Positions 1 to 7,079 of a stretch of DNA of 15,029 nt are shown one piece after another. Both the position numbers and the translations under genes were made by a program. Within the stretch, counting starts at the first letter, position 1, and the number at the start of each line of letters is the position of its first letter. A model generated the notes under the pieces. That model made no database searches. It saw only the letters and a program-made list of their open reading frames with translations, and had not been told where the DNA came from. Source of the DNA: Ruminococcaceae bacterium UBA866 (lineage in GTDB: Bacteria; Bacillota; Clostridia; Oscillospirales; Ruminococcaceae); assembly GCA_002295325.1 (NCBI GenBank), contig DBGA01000071.1, forward strand, positions 642 through 15,670, given 5' to 3'.

Positions 1-57
1 CCTTTCAACCCACTGATCGATAAACTTGGAATTCACGTCTGTATAGTTGTTATTCAT
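1..57 (-). CDS. Partial CDS (N-terminus only), possible SAM-dependent methyltransferase
   Basis: Only the first 19 codons are inside the window. They read MNNNYTDVNSKFIDQWVER and run off the left edge without a stop. The ATG is preceded by a GAGAGG Shine-Dalgarno at a normal distance, and a promoter-like pair lies upstream (126-131 and 103-108), so a real gene start is likely. The N-terminus, Y-T-D-V-N-S-K followed by I-D-x-W-V-E, resembles what I recall of a clostridial class I SAM-dependent methyltransferase family. Nineteen residues hold no catalytic motif, so the product name is a weak inference. That a gene begins here is much safer. Confidence 0.45.
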   Translation of the reverse strand, partial: MNNNYTDVNSKFIDQWVER

Positions 58-102
58 ATAAACCTCTCTAACCTAAATAATCTTGATAATTTGTTGCCAT
101 AT

Positions 103-131
103 ACAATAGATATAATCGATATCATTGTGAA
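103..131 (-). promoter_or_regulatory. Candidate sigma-A promoter for the left-edge gene
   Basis: Read on the minus strand, a -35-like TTCACA (126-131) is followed after exactly 17 bp by a -10-like TATTGT (103-108). The start site would fall about 40 nt before the ATG at 57. The -35 matches consensus at five of six bases and the -10 at four of six. The surroundings are AT-rich, so a chance match is possible. Confidence 0.4.
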
Positions 132-138
132 AAGAAAT

Positions 139-153
139 TAGCATAGGTTGCTA
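139..153 (-). terminator. Weak candidate terminator after the AI-2E-family permease
   Basis: Minus-strand TAGCA, a 5-nt loop, then TGCTA forms a 5-bp AT-rich stem followed by ATTTCTTTT. It lies just past the stop codon at 165 and before the candidate promoter at 103-131. The position is right for ending the upstream unit, but the stem is weak. Confidence 0.3.
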
Positions 154-164
154 GGTGTTACATC

Positions 165-1424
165 TTATTTGGCTATTTTTACGTCATCAACACTCTCTTT
201 GTACACGATATCTTCCTCGGGGTTGATATAGTCAATGTCGTAGTAGTCACTTGTTTTAGAGGGTAGTTCTCGGCGTTTGAGCCTTGCCTCCACAAGTTCT
301 GCTATGATGGAATATACCACCGCAAAAGCAGGCACACCCACAAGCATACCGATAAATCCGAACATTCCACCACTAATTAATATTGCAAACATAACCCAAA
401 ACGCAGTAAGTCCCGTTGAGTCGCCAAGTATTTTGGGGCCTAGAATATTTCCGTCAAATTGTTGAAGTGCAAGTATAAATATTCCAAAGTATAGGCATGA
501 CAGAGGGTCAATCATTAAAATTAGCAATCCACTTGGTATCGCACCAATAAATGGACCAAAGAATGGAATGACGTTTGTAACTCCAATAATTACACTGATT
601 AAAAGTGGAAACGGCATACTAAAGATGTTCATACCGATAAAACAAAGAACTCCAATAATTGCTGAGTCAATAATTTTACCAATAATAAATCCACCAAAAA
701 CTTTGTCACAATTACGTGTTGTCTTAAGAACTACATTGGAAGCTTTTACAGGGAAAATTGCATAGAGCACCCTTTTTGATTGTGCAAAAAAGCGTTCCTT
801 TGAAGCAAGGACATAGACTGATATAATAAGTCCTATAAAAATGTTTTTAAGAACACTAAGCACACCTAGCACACCAGAAGTTATACTCGAAATAATGCTA
901 TTAATTTGTGGAAGAAGATTTGTTTTTGCCCAGTCGGTAATAAGTATATTCAAATTTTCAAACTGTTCTGAGAGCATCACTTGTAGATCAACATTTGATT
1001 TTACTAAATCAAGCACCCAAGATTCAAGATTTGCAGAATAGCCTGGTAAGTTGTTGACAACATGAACAATACTTTCAAATAGCTGTGGTATTACCATAAT
1101 AGATAGACCAGTAAGAATTGTCAAAGCAAAAATAAGGGATATTGTAATTGAAATAAAACGAGCCGCTCTCATAAATTTCTTGTTTTTTTGCTTTTGAAGA
1201 AGTGGAATAATCCACTTCTTCTCAATAAAGTCCATAATAGGATTCAGTAGATAGGCAAAGGAACAACCTAAGATAAATGGCATTAAAATTGTTGCAAGAA
1301 TACCAAGCCCCTTAACGACAACGTTAATTTTATTTAGTAGTACGAAAAATGAAATACTGGAAACGATAACTAAAAAGGCAGTAATACCCCAGTAGAGATA
1401 TTTTTTCTCCCACCTGAATTTCAT
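165..1424 (-). CDS. AI-2E family transporter (PerM/YdbI-like permease)
   Basis: This 419-residue integral membrane protein belongs to the family first named for AI-2 export. Different members are reported to act as autoinducer-2 exporters or as Na+/H+-type antiporters, so the substrate is not predictable here. Hydrophobic segments are visible near 13-30, 38-60, 90-113, 180-206, 245-266, 270-302, 308-322 and 340-376. A polar stretch at about 120-180 contains the usual extracytoplasmic region. The family signature GVTNVIPFFGP (281-291) is present, as is GNILGPKILGDSTGL (325-339). The C-terminal 40 residues are acidic and soluble. The ATG has an AAAGGA Shine-Dalgarno that overlaps the end of the SGNH hydrolase gene, only 6 nt upstream, so the two are almost certainly co-transcribed. 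Length is slightly long for the family because of the charged tail. Confidence 0.9.
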   Translation of the reverse strand: MKFRWEKKYLYWGITAFLVIVSSISFFVLLNKINVVVKGLGILATILMPFILGCSFAYLLNPIMDFIEKKWIIPLLQKQKNKKFMRAARFISITISLIFALTILTGLSIMVIPQLFESIVHVVNNLPGYSANLESWVLDLVKSNVDLQVMLSEQFENLNILITDWAKTNLLPQINSIISSITSGVLGVLSVLKNIFIGLIISVYVLASKERFFAQSKRVLYAIFPVKASNVVLKTTRNCDKVFGGFIIGKIIDSAIIGVLCFIGMNIFSMPFPLLISVIIGVTNVIPFFGPFIGAIPSGLLILMIDPLSCLYFGIFILALQQFDGNILGPKILGDSTGLTAFWVMFAILISGGMFGFIGMLVGVPAFAVVYSIIAELVEARLKRRELPSKTSDYYDIDYINPEEDIVYKESVDDVKIAK

Positions 1425-1430
1425 AAGTAT

Positions 1431-2075
1431 TTATCCTTTCAACATCATATCAAGCCATAGCCTTGCAATGAAAGAATGGCCTGCGTCAGTAGGGTGAACC
1501 CCATCAAGTGACCAATAACTAGGTTCCATTTCAACACATTTTGAAGCGAAAGCCCCATCAAGTGGAATAAATGTTGCGTTAAATTCACGAGCTAGTTTTC
1601 TTGCTACTTGGATTTTCCACACTAAATCCTCATACCAGCAATCCTTACTGCTGTCTGTAGGAATAATAAATGGCTCTAAGATAACGATTTCGCAATTAAG
1701 CTCATCCTTTGCTCTTTTCAAAATACATCTGAAGTTAGCTTCATATTCCTCTACAGAAGTAATATCGTTTCTGTCATAACGTCTCCAAGTGTCATTCACT
1801 CCAATTAAAATAGAAAGGTAGTCAGGTTTTAAATCAATACAATCTTCATCCCAGCGATTTTTTAAATCGATTGTTCTGTTTCCAGAAATTCCACGATTAA
1901 GAACTGTGATGTTTTTTTCTTTAAAGAAGGTATCAAGAAATTGTTTTACTTTGCTAGGATAGCCAGTTCCCAATTCGCAAGGAGTTACACAGCCCTCAAT
2001 CTGAATATCATAGGTACGCCCAGCATCAGTTATGGAATCGCCTTGAAAAAGTATAGTTGAATTTTCCTTAATCAT
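1431..2075 (-). CDS. SGNH/GDSL-family hydrolase (esterase/lipase-like)
   Basis: This 214-residue protein has the four SGNH blocks in order: G-D-S-I at 12-15 with nucleophile Ser14; the oxyanion-hole Gly in RGISGNR (61-67); G-V-N-D at 92-95 with Asn94; and D-G-V-H at 191-194 giving the Asp191/His194 pair. Length is typical of single-domain SGNH hydrolases. No signal peptide is visible, so it is probably cytoplasmic, perhaps removing acyl or acetyl groups from a carbohydrate or lipid. The substrate cannot be read from sequence. The start is supported by an AAGGGG Shine-Dalgarno. It is separated from the upstream membrane-protein gene by about 110 bp holding one AT-rich hairpin, and it nearly abuts the downstream permease gene. 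Confidence 0.9.
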   Translation of the reverse strand: MIKENSTILFQGDSITDAGRTYDIQIEGCVTPCELGTGYPSKVKQFLDTFFKEKNITVLNRGISGNRTIDLKNRWDEDCIDLKPDYLSILIGVNDTWRRYDRNDITSVEEYEANFRCILKRAKDELNCEIVILEPFIIPTDSSKDCWYEDLVWKIQVARKLAREFNATFIPLDGAFASKCVEMEPSYWSLDGVHPTDAGHSFIARLWLDMMLKG

Positions 2076-2105
2076 TTTTCTATATCCCCTTAAATCATTT
2101 TTATT

Positions 2106-2127
2106 AAAATGCCTTTCAAGACATTTT
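2106..2127 (-). other. AT-rich hairpin upstream of the SGNH hydrolase gene
   Basis: On the minus strand AAAATGTC and GGCATTTT pair across a TTGAAA loop (8 bp, one G-U). It is followed by an A-rich rather than a T-rich run, so it is a poor terminator for the upstream gene. It may be an mRNA end or stability element. Confidence 0.3.
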
Positions 2128-2188
2128 TAACACTGAAACCGATATTGCCGAATACATTACGGGTATATGTTTACTATGCAAATATTAT

Positions 2189-2902
2189 TTATAATATAAT
2201 ATCCTCATTGTTCTCGCCGTTAGAAACATCTGCATTTGGAGCAGCCTCTTGTGGAGGAGCTACAGGCTGTTGATATTGTGGTGGGACTGGGTTTGCTCTT
2301 TGAGCTGCATGGTAAAGAGATGCTGATGGTTTGTTTCTGATTGCAAAGATAAAGAATGGTGCAATGCCAAATAAAATTGACAATATGAGGAAAAGTGTTG
2401 CGTTGTTTGGACTGTAATCTGCAAAAATTTTATACCAGCATATGCAAGTGAAAACTAATAAAGCAATACTTACAAGACCCATAAGTAACCCCATAAGCAT
2501 GATTGGTGCAACATCAGAATACTGGGGTTGGGCACCATAATAAATTGCTTGTTGTATCACTTTAACCATGAAGGAAAATAGCACGCCAATATAAGCAAAG
2601 TATAGAGCACAATTAATGAGTTGTAAAACAATCAACCAAATGCGATGGTTTGATTTTTTCATATAGCAAGCATTGATATTATCTGCAATACCACCTAATA
2701 CAAAGGAATTTACAACTGGAATAAATGCTAGCCAAGCATTTTTATATCCACGTCTTTTAGAAATTTGATAAAGTCCTAATGCATTGAAGATATAGAAAAC
2801 AAAAGCAATTGCTAAGCCGATAACAAGACCAAAGATTAAACCGAATGTAACTGCCTCGATTGCAGCGCTAGGAATGTCAGTTGGATAAAATGGAAAATCC
2901 AT
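2189..2902 (-). CDS. Uncharacterised multi-pass membrane protein with a Pro-rich tail
   Basis: The 237-residue product has hydrophobic segments near 16-42, 56-72, 88-114, 133-157 and 168-187. A soluble C-terminal tail follows, rich in Pro, Gln and Ala (about 204-221) and then acidic with Asn (222-237). The part after the first segment, GLYQISKRRGYKNAWLAFIP (43-62), with V-N-S-F-V-L-G-G-I-A-D after it, resembles a widespread clostridial family of unknown function in which a basic patch is followed by W-L-A-x-I-P. I cannot name a function. A strong AAGGAGGA Shine-Dalgarno precedes the ATG. The gene starts 50 bp after the aspS stop with no terminator between them, so it probably shares the synthetase transcript. 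Nothing in its sequence suggests a role in translation. Confidence 0.75.
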   Translation of the reverse strand: MDFPFYPTDIPSAAIEAVTFGLIFGLVIGLAIAFVFYIFNALGLYQISKRRGYKNAWLAFIPVVNSFVLGGIADNINACYMKKSNHRIWLIVLQLINCALYFAYIGVLFSFMVKVIQQAIYYGAQPQYSDVAPIMLMGLLMGLVSIALLVFTCICWYKIFADYSPNNATLFLILSILFGIAPFFIFAIRNKPSASLYHAAQRANPVPPQYQQPVAPPQEAAPNADVSNGENNEDIIL

Positions 2903-2952
2903 AGAAAGTCCTCCTTAAATGTCTGCGTATACGAATGATAGGTGGGAAGAAA

Positions 2953-4740
2953 CTAATCTAACTCTATGCTCGCTTTTAGTTGTATATGCAACTCATCAAG
3001 TTGCTTAGTGTCAACAGTTGCAGGACATTCGCTCATAAGTTCACTTGCATTTTGCACTTTAGGGAAAGCAACAACGTCACGCAATGAGTCAGCATTACAC
3101 ATAATCATTGCAAGGCGGTCAAGGCCGATACCCATTCCACCGTGTGGTGGAGCACCATAACGGAACGCATTTACTAAGAAACCGAATTTTGCTTCAATTT
3201 CTTCCTCGGTAAGTCCTAATGCCTCGAACATTTTTTGTTGAAGTTCAAAGTCTGTAATTCTAATAGAACCACTTGAAAGCTCTGTGCCGTTTAACACAAG
3301 GTCATATGCTTTTGCACGAACCTTGCTCTTGTCGCTGTCAAGATACTGCAAACATTCATCCATAGGCATTGTAAATGGGTGGTGCATTGCAACGTATGTC
3401 TTGCTTTCTTCGTCAAACTCAAAGAATGGGAATTCTGTAATCCACAGGAAGTTAAATTGGTCTGGAATGATATCTAGCTGTTTGGCAACGGTCAGTCTTA
3501 GTTGACCTAAGACAGGAAGAGTAATCTTGTTTTTATCAGCTACAATCAAAGCAACGTCGCCTTTTTCACAACCGATTGCAGTAAGAATAGTCTCTAGCTC
3601 GCCCTCTTTCATGAACTTTGCAAAGGAGCAGTTAGGAGCATCGTCAACCCATCTTACATAGGCAATCCCTTTTGCACCAATTCCTCGTGCCTGTTCAGTT
3701 AGCTTGTCGATTTCTTTTCGAGTGAGCGTTGCAGCTGCATTTTTAGCAACAATCGCACGCACTGAACCACCCTCAGCAATCGCATTGGCAAACACAGGGA
3801 AGTCGCAAGTGGATACAATCCTTGAGATGTCTTGTATTTCCATATCAAAACGTGTGTCAGGCTTATCAGAGCCATAACGCTCCATAGCATCTTTGTATGT
3901 CATTCTTGGAAGTTCTTTTGGAATGTTAACGTCTAAAACCTCGCTAAATACGCGGTGCACATAGCCCTCCACCATGCAAAGAATATCGTCAATATCAACA
4001 AAGCTCATCTCAAGGTCAATCTGCGTAAATTCTGGTTGACGGTCAGCACGCAAATCTTCATCACGGAAACATCTTGCAAGCTGGATATAACGGTCATAGC
4101 CTGAAATCATAAGCAATTGCTTGTAAATTTGAGGAGATTGGGGAAGTGCATAGAATTTGCCCTCGTGTATTCTTGAAGGAATAAGATAATCTCTTGCACC
4201 CTCTGGCGTAGATTTCATCATCATTGGAGTTTCAATTTCTAAGAAACCATTCTCAAAGAAGTATTCACGGGTAACCTGTGCAATCTTGTGGCGACGGATA
4301 ATATTTTCTTGTAACTTTTCACGTCTAAGGTCAAGATAGCGATATTTTAGTCCAATTTCATCGTTTACTTTAGAATTATCATTAAGGTGGAAAGGAGGGG
4401 TTTGTGCAGTTGCAAGGATTTTTAGTTCTGTTACAAAAATCTCAATTTCACCTGTTTTTATTTCAACGTTGATACTCTCACGCTTTTTAACGATACCCTT
4501 TGCCATAAGCACATATTCACTTTTTACCGACTTTGCTTTTTCAAATACAGCCTTGTCTGTAGTATCGTCAAAGGTTAACTGGATAATTCCAGTGCGGTCA
4601 CGCAGGTCGATAAAGATAAGATTGCCTTTGTCACGTTGTCTGTGAGTAAATCCAGCAACAACAACTTCGTTTGATATATCCGAGGTTGTTACCTCGGTGC
4701 AGTAATGACTGCGTCGCATTGTTCCCATAAGTTCTGCCAT
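2953..4740 (-). CDS. aspS: Aspartate--tRNA ligase, bacterial type
   Basis: Class II aminoacyl-tRNA synthetase that joins L-aspartate to tRNA-Asp in the cytoplasm. The 595-residue length fits the bacterial form. The N-terminal OB-fold anticodon-binding domain covers about 1-110 and includes RQRDKGNLIFIDLRDRTG. The class II core starts near 140, with motif 1 around 165-180, QSPQ at 201-204, motif 2 FRDEDLRADRQPEFTQID (225-242) and motif 3 GIGLDRL (537-543). The GAD insertion lies at about 300-410. The ATG at 4740 (M-A-E-L-M-G) is chosen because an in-frame TTG at 4758 sits inside the hairpin next to the Shine-Dalgarno; AAAGGAGA with 7 nt spacing points to the ATG. The gene lies about 100 bp downstream of hisS behind its own copy of the duplicated two-hairpin leader. 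It is probably under the hisS T-box as well, whose specifier codon is Asp. Confidence 0.98.
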   Translation of the reverse strand: MAELMGTMRRSHYCTEVTTSDISNEVVVAGFTHRQRDKGNLIFIDLRDRTGIIQLTFDDTTDKAVFEKAKSVKSEYVLMAKGIVKKRESINVEIKTGEIEIFVTELKILATAQTPPFHLNDNSKVNDEIGLKYRYLDLRREKLQENIIRRHKIAQVTREYFFENGFLEIETPMMMKSTPEGARDYLIPSRIHEGKFYALPQSPQIYKQLLMISGYDRYIQLARCFRDEDLRADRQPEFTQIDLEMSFVDIDDILCMVEGYVHRVFSEVLDVNIPKELPRMTYKDAMERYGSDKPDTRFDMEIQDISRIVSTCDFPVFANAIAEGGSVRAIVAKNAAATLTRKEIDKLTEQARGIGAKGIAYVRWVDDAPNCSFAKFMKEGELETILTAIGCEKGDVALIVADKNKITLPVLGQLRLTVAKQLDIIPDQFNFLWITEFPFFEFDEESKTYVAMHHPFTMPMDECLQYLDSDKSKVRAKAYDLVLNGTELSSGSIRITDFELQQKMFEALGLTEEEIEAKFGFLVNAFRYGAPPHGGMGIGLDRLAMIMCNADSLRDVVAFPKVQNASELMSECPATVDTKQLDELHIQLKASIELD

Positions 4741-4831
4741 AATTCTATCTCCTTTCAAGGCTTATTGCCTTGACAATATACCGTGCAGTGATGCAACGGA
4801 TTATTTTGATTTTGTTGCACGAGGGTGTAAT
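4741..4831 (-). repeat. Leader module copy 2 (two hairpins, upstream of aspS)
   Basis: This stretch between hisS and aspS is closely similar to 6182-6273 in front of hisS. In transcription order the shared parts are ATTACAC, ACAAAAT-x-AAAATAA, a CCGT...ACGG hairpin (4781-4799), and a hairpin TCAAGGC-AATAA-GCCTTGA (4755-4773). The last base of that second hairpin begins the AAAGGAGA Shine-Dalgarno. The stem bases are kept while the loops differ. The layout suggests translational or mRNA-processing control of aspS. That role is an inference; the similarity and the hairpins are seen directly. Confidence 0.7.
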
Positions 4832-4840
4832 CACTTGAAT

Positions 4841-6181
4841 CTAGCCATTCATTCCCATTAAATCTGCAAATGCGTTTTCACCAATGCGGTCTGCAAGTAA
4901 ATCGGCCTCTCTTGCAAGCATTGCGTCATAGAGTAGGTTTGCAAGCTCAGTTTCAAATGCAATTTCTTTTTGCTCGCCACTTGCCATATCTTTGATGTTA
5001 GCCCTGCCTGTTTCAAGCTCGCTTTCACCTAAGATAAGCGACATTTTAGCAGAAATTTTGTTTGCATATTTCATTTGTGCCTTAACACTTCTGTCCATCA
5101 AATCACATTCAACATAAAAACCTTCATCTCGTAGCTGTTTGGTAATCTCACAAGCCTTTATGTTTGCAATATCGCCCATAGAACCAATATATAAGTCACA
5201 TTCTTTAGGGGTAGGAATTTCAATTCCTTGCGCTTCCATAACCATGAGTAGACGCTCTATGCCCATTCCAAAGCCAAGCCCAGCGGTAGGTTTTCCACCA
5301 AGCTGTTCCACTAAGCCATCATAGCGTCCACCACCAAATACAGTACCTTGTGCACCAATGTCAGTTGTAATGAATTCAAAAACAGTCTTTGTGTAATAGT
5401 CAAGTCCACGTACAATTTTTGTATTTATCTTAAACTTGATACCTATGCTGTCAAGGCGTTTTTGCACACTGTCAAAGTGGTCTGAACATTCACCGCACAG
5501 ATAGTCAATTGCAACCGGAGCATCCTTTGCAATCTCGGCACAATCTGGTGATTTGCAATCAAGAATTCTCATTGGATTTTTGTCCATACGCTCAATACAG
5601 GTAGGGCACAACTTATTAAGATGTTTTTCAAAATACGCTCTAAGTGCTCTATGGTATTCAGCACGGCAGGTAGGACAGCCAATTGAGTTAAGGTTTAACT
5701 CAACGTTTTTAAGTCCAATTAGAGTTATTATATGGTCGATAAGTGATATAACTTCAACATCAGCCGCAGCCGAATTTGCACCGAACACTTCACAACCAAA
5801 CTGGTGAAATTCTCTTAGACGACCAGCTTGTGGACGTTCATGACGATAGCAAGGAATGATATAATAAGCCTTTAGTGGTAAGGCGTCATTAAGCAAACCT
5901 TTTTCAAGTGATGCACGAACTACACCAGCAGTTCCTTCAGGTCTAAGTGCGTAAATGTCAGTGCCTTTTTGAGCCTTAACTTCAAACATTTCCTTTTGGA
6001 CAACGTCAGTTGTATCGCCGACAGATCGACAAAATAAATCTATATGTTCAAATGTTGGTGTTCGAATTTCCTTAAATCCGAAAAGAGATGCTGTTTCTCT
6101 CAGTAAGCTCTCAATAAATTGCCATTTGTAGCTTTGACTTGGGGTGACATCTTGTGTGCCCCTTGGTGCATTAATTGCCAT
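4841..6181 (-). CDS. hisS: Histidine--tRNA ligase
   Basis: Class II synthetase that charges tRNA-His. The 446 residues begin MAINAPRGTQD, the usual start of the family (R-G-T-x-D). Motif 2 is CYRHERPQAGRLREFHQFG (111-129), the histidine-specific RGLDYYT lies at 258-264, and GGGRYDGL at 283-290. The C-terminal anticodon-binding domain starts near 320. The insertion between motif 2 and RGLDYYT carries Cys pairs CPTC (169-172), CPTC (192-195), C-K-S-P-D-C (209-214) and CGEC (229-232). These look like metal-site pairs, and I recall similar Cys-rich insertions in clostridial HisRS. The ATG at 6181 is preferred to an in-frame TTG at 6199 because AAAGGAGA lies between them. It is the first gene after the T-box and is followed by aspS. 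Confidence 0.98.
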   Translation of the reverse strand: MAINAPRGTQDVTPSQSYKWQFIESLLRETASLFGFKEIRTPTFEHIDLFCRSVGDTTDVVQKEMFEVKAQKGTDIYALRPEGTAGVVRASLEKGLLNDALPLKAYYIIPCYRHERPQAGRLREFHQFGCEVFGANSAAADVEVISLIDHIITLIGLKNVELNLNSIGCPTCRAEYHRALRAYFEKHLNKLCPTCIERMDKNPMRILDCKSPDCAEIAKDAPVAIDYLCGECSDHFDSVQKRLDSIGIKFKINTKIVRGLDYYTKTVFEFITTDIGAQGTVFGGGRYDGLVEQLGGKPTAGLGFGMGIERLLMVMEAQGIEIPTPKECDLYIGSMGDIANIKACEITKQLRDEGFYVECDLMDRSVKAQMKYANKISAKMSLILGESELETGRANIKDMASGEQKEIAFETELANLLYDAMLAREADLLADRIGENAFADLMGMNG

Positions 6182-6273
6182 TATATAGTCTCCTTTCAAG
6201 GCTTATCACCTTGACCATATGCCGTGTTGTAATTCACGGGTTATTTTAATTTTGTACTCACTATGTGTGTAAT
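6182..6273 (-). repeat. Leader module copy 1 (two hairpins, upstream of hisS)
   Basis: Partner of 4741-4831. It has a CCGTG/CACGG hairpin (6222-6239) and a TCAAGGT-GATAA-GCCTTGA hairpin (6196-6214) that runs straight into AAAGGAGA. The C-G pair at the top of the second stem in the aspS copy is a U-G pair here, so pairing is kept although the base changed. It lies downstream of the T-box terminator, so only read-through transcripts contain it. Confidence 0.7.
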
Positions 6274-6282
6274 TATATATCA

Positions 6283-6295
6283 GTCGCATTATGCG
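6283..6295 (-). other. Short GC hairpin just past the T-box terminator
   Basis: TCGCA and TGCGA flank a 3-nt loop directly downstream of the terminator T-run. It may be a second weak stop or part of the hisS leader. It is short, and no U-run follows. Confidence 0.3.
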
Positions 6296-6298
6296 ATT

Positions 6299-6344
6299 AA
6301 AAGAGAACGCACCCCTAGCCCCAAAAGGGACGAGGAGTGCTCTC
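6299..6344 (-). terminator. Intrinsic terminator of the T-box leader
   Basis: On the minus strand GAGAGCACTCCTCGTCCC and GGGGCTAGGGGTGCGTTCTC form a long GC-rich stem with a TTTT loop, followed by CTCTTTT. Its left arm overlaps the end of the T-box sequence, as expected for mutually exclusive antiterminator and terminator folds. Some mismatches and G-U pairs occur within the stem. Confidence 0.9.
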
Positions 6345-6540
6345 GTGGTACCACCCTAAATTTAGATTTAGCAGATTAACAGCCAAACCCCTTTAGATAG
6401 CCTTAACGCAGCCAAACGACTGTACTTTATCGTACAACAGCTCAAAGGTGTCTTCTTATAAAATCGCTATAGGCAATCTCAGCGCCTGGCCTCTCTTTTG
6501 ATAGCGAAATCTATAATACTCTTCCTTTTCATAGCCTTTT
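6299..6540 (-). promoter_or_regulatory. T-box riboswitch controlling hisS-aspS, specifier GAC (Asp) overlapping CAC (His)
   Basis: All main T-box parts are visible on the minus strand. Stem I begins around 6529 with AAAAGG paired to CCTTT (6444-6448). The specifier loop has the loop-E halves AGTA (6517-6520) and GAA (6453-6455). GAA is followed directly by GAC (6450-6452), then A. The next helix pairs TTATA...CGCTAT with ATAGCG...TATAA. An AG-bulge-like AGAGAGG and a distal loop follow. The T-box sequence AGGGTGGTACCACG lies at 6344-6357 and the terminator right after it. Uncharged tRNA stabilises the antiterminator and lets transcription proceed. By position the specifier is GAC (aspartate). 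CAC overlaps it at base 6450, but its last base is in the basal helix. The variable base of the TGGN bulge is U (6350), which can wobble with the G discriminator of tRNA-Asp but not pair with the C of tRNA-His. Confidence 0.95.
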
Positions 6541-6545
6541 CATAT

Positions 6546-6551
6546 ATTGTA
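6546..6551 (-). promoter_or_regulatory. Candidate -10 element for the hisS-aspS transcript
   Basis: Minus-strand TACAAT lies just upstream of the first T-box helix. TATATG overlaps it at a slightly later phase. No good -35 is found at 16-18 bp; the nearest is a T-rich TTCTTT. The placement is right for starting the leader, but the match is incomplete. Confidence 0.35.
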
Positions 6552-6631
6552 AACTAAAATCTACAATGAAAGAATAAAACTTAATTTGAAAAACCAGTTT
6601 CGTATGCAATATGCAAGGAATATTATGCCGA

Positions 6632-7030
6632 CTATTTTCTAACGATAGTTCTCCAGTCAAGATCGCCACGCTCAAGACCGTGTATCAACATTTCACCAGT
6701 CGCAATATTTGTTGCAATAGGAATATTGTGTACATCGCAAAGTCTAAGCAATGCCATTTCATTTGGCTCATGTTCTTTTACTGTAAGAGGATCTCTGAAA
6801 AACAGCACCATATCAACTTCGTTACAAGCAATTCTTGATGCAATTTGTTGGTCACCACCTTGGGAACCACTTAAGAACCTCTCAATTCTAAGTCCAGTTG
6901 CCTCAGCAACGAGTTTGCCAGTTGTGCCAGTTGCACAAAGGTTGTTTTTGCTTAAAATTCCACAGTAAGCGATACAAAATTGAATCATAAGCTCTTTCTT
7001 TGAGTCATGTGCGATAATGGCAATAGTCAT
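6632..7030 (-). CDS. mgsA: Methylglyoxal synthase
   Basis: Converts dihydroxyacetone phosphate to methylglyoxal and phosphate, a bypass of lower glycolysis used when phosphate is short. The 132-residue cytoplasmic protein carries the family motifs: H-D-S-K-K (8-12), TGTTG (34-38), G-S-Q-G-G-D-Q-Q-I (55-63) with the catalytic Asp60 (Asp71 in E. coli), F-F-R-D-P (77-81), and [10 protein letters not shown] (102-111). His87 matches E. coli His98. The residue three positions on, Asp101 in E. coli, is Asn90 here. The ATG has a strong GGAGGGG Shine-Dalgarno. It follows minD by 49 bp with no terminator, so the two are likely one transcript; mgsA is a usual neighbour of the mre-min cluster in clostridia. 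Confidence 0.96.
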   Translation of the reverse strand: MTIAIIAHDSKKELMIQFCIAYCGILSKNNLCATGTTGKLVAEATGLRIERFLSGSQGGDQQIASRIACNEVDMVLFFRDPLTVKEHEPNEMALLRLCDVHNIPIATNIATGEMLIHGLERGDLDWRTIVRK

Positions 7031-7079
7031 TATAAAAACCCCTCCTAATTAATGTTGCGTTTAATCAAAATAATACTTG

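Noticed and set aside
3699..3890. Small minus-strand frame inside aspS
   Set aside because: It lies wholly within the GAD-domain part of aspS in another frame and has no independent start signal.
4741..4758. N-terminal extension of aspS from TTG (and the same for hisS at 6182-6199)
   Set aside because: In both genes the TTG lies inside the leader hairpin and the added codons are the Shine-Dalgarno itself; the downstream ATG gives the normal protein start.
6601..6631. Terminator after mgsA
   Set aside because: The gap has a short TGCA-TAT-TGCA palindrome and a later TTTTT, but they are too far apart to form a stem followed directly by a T-run.
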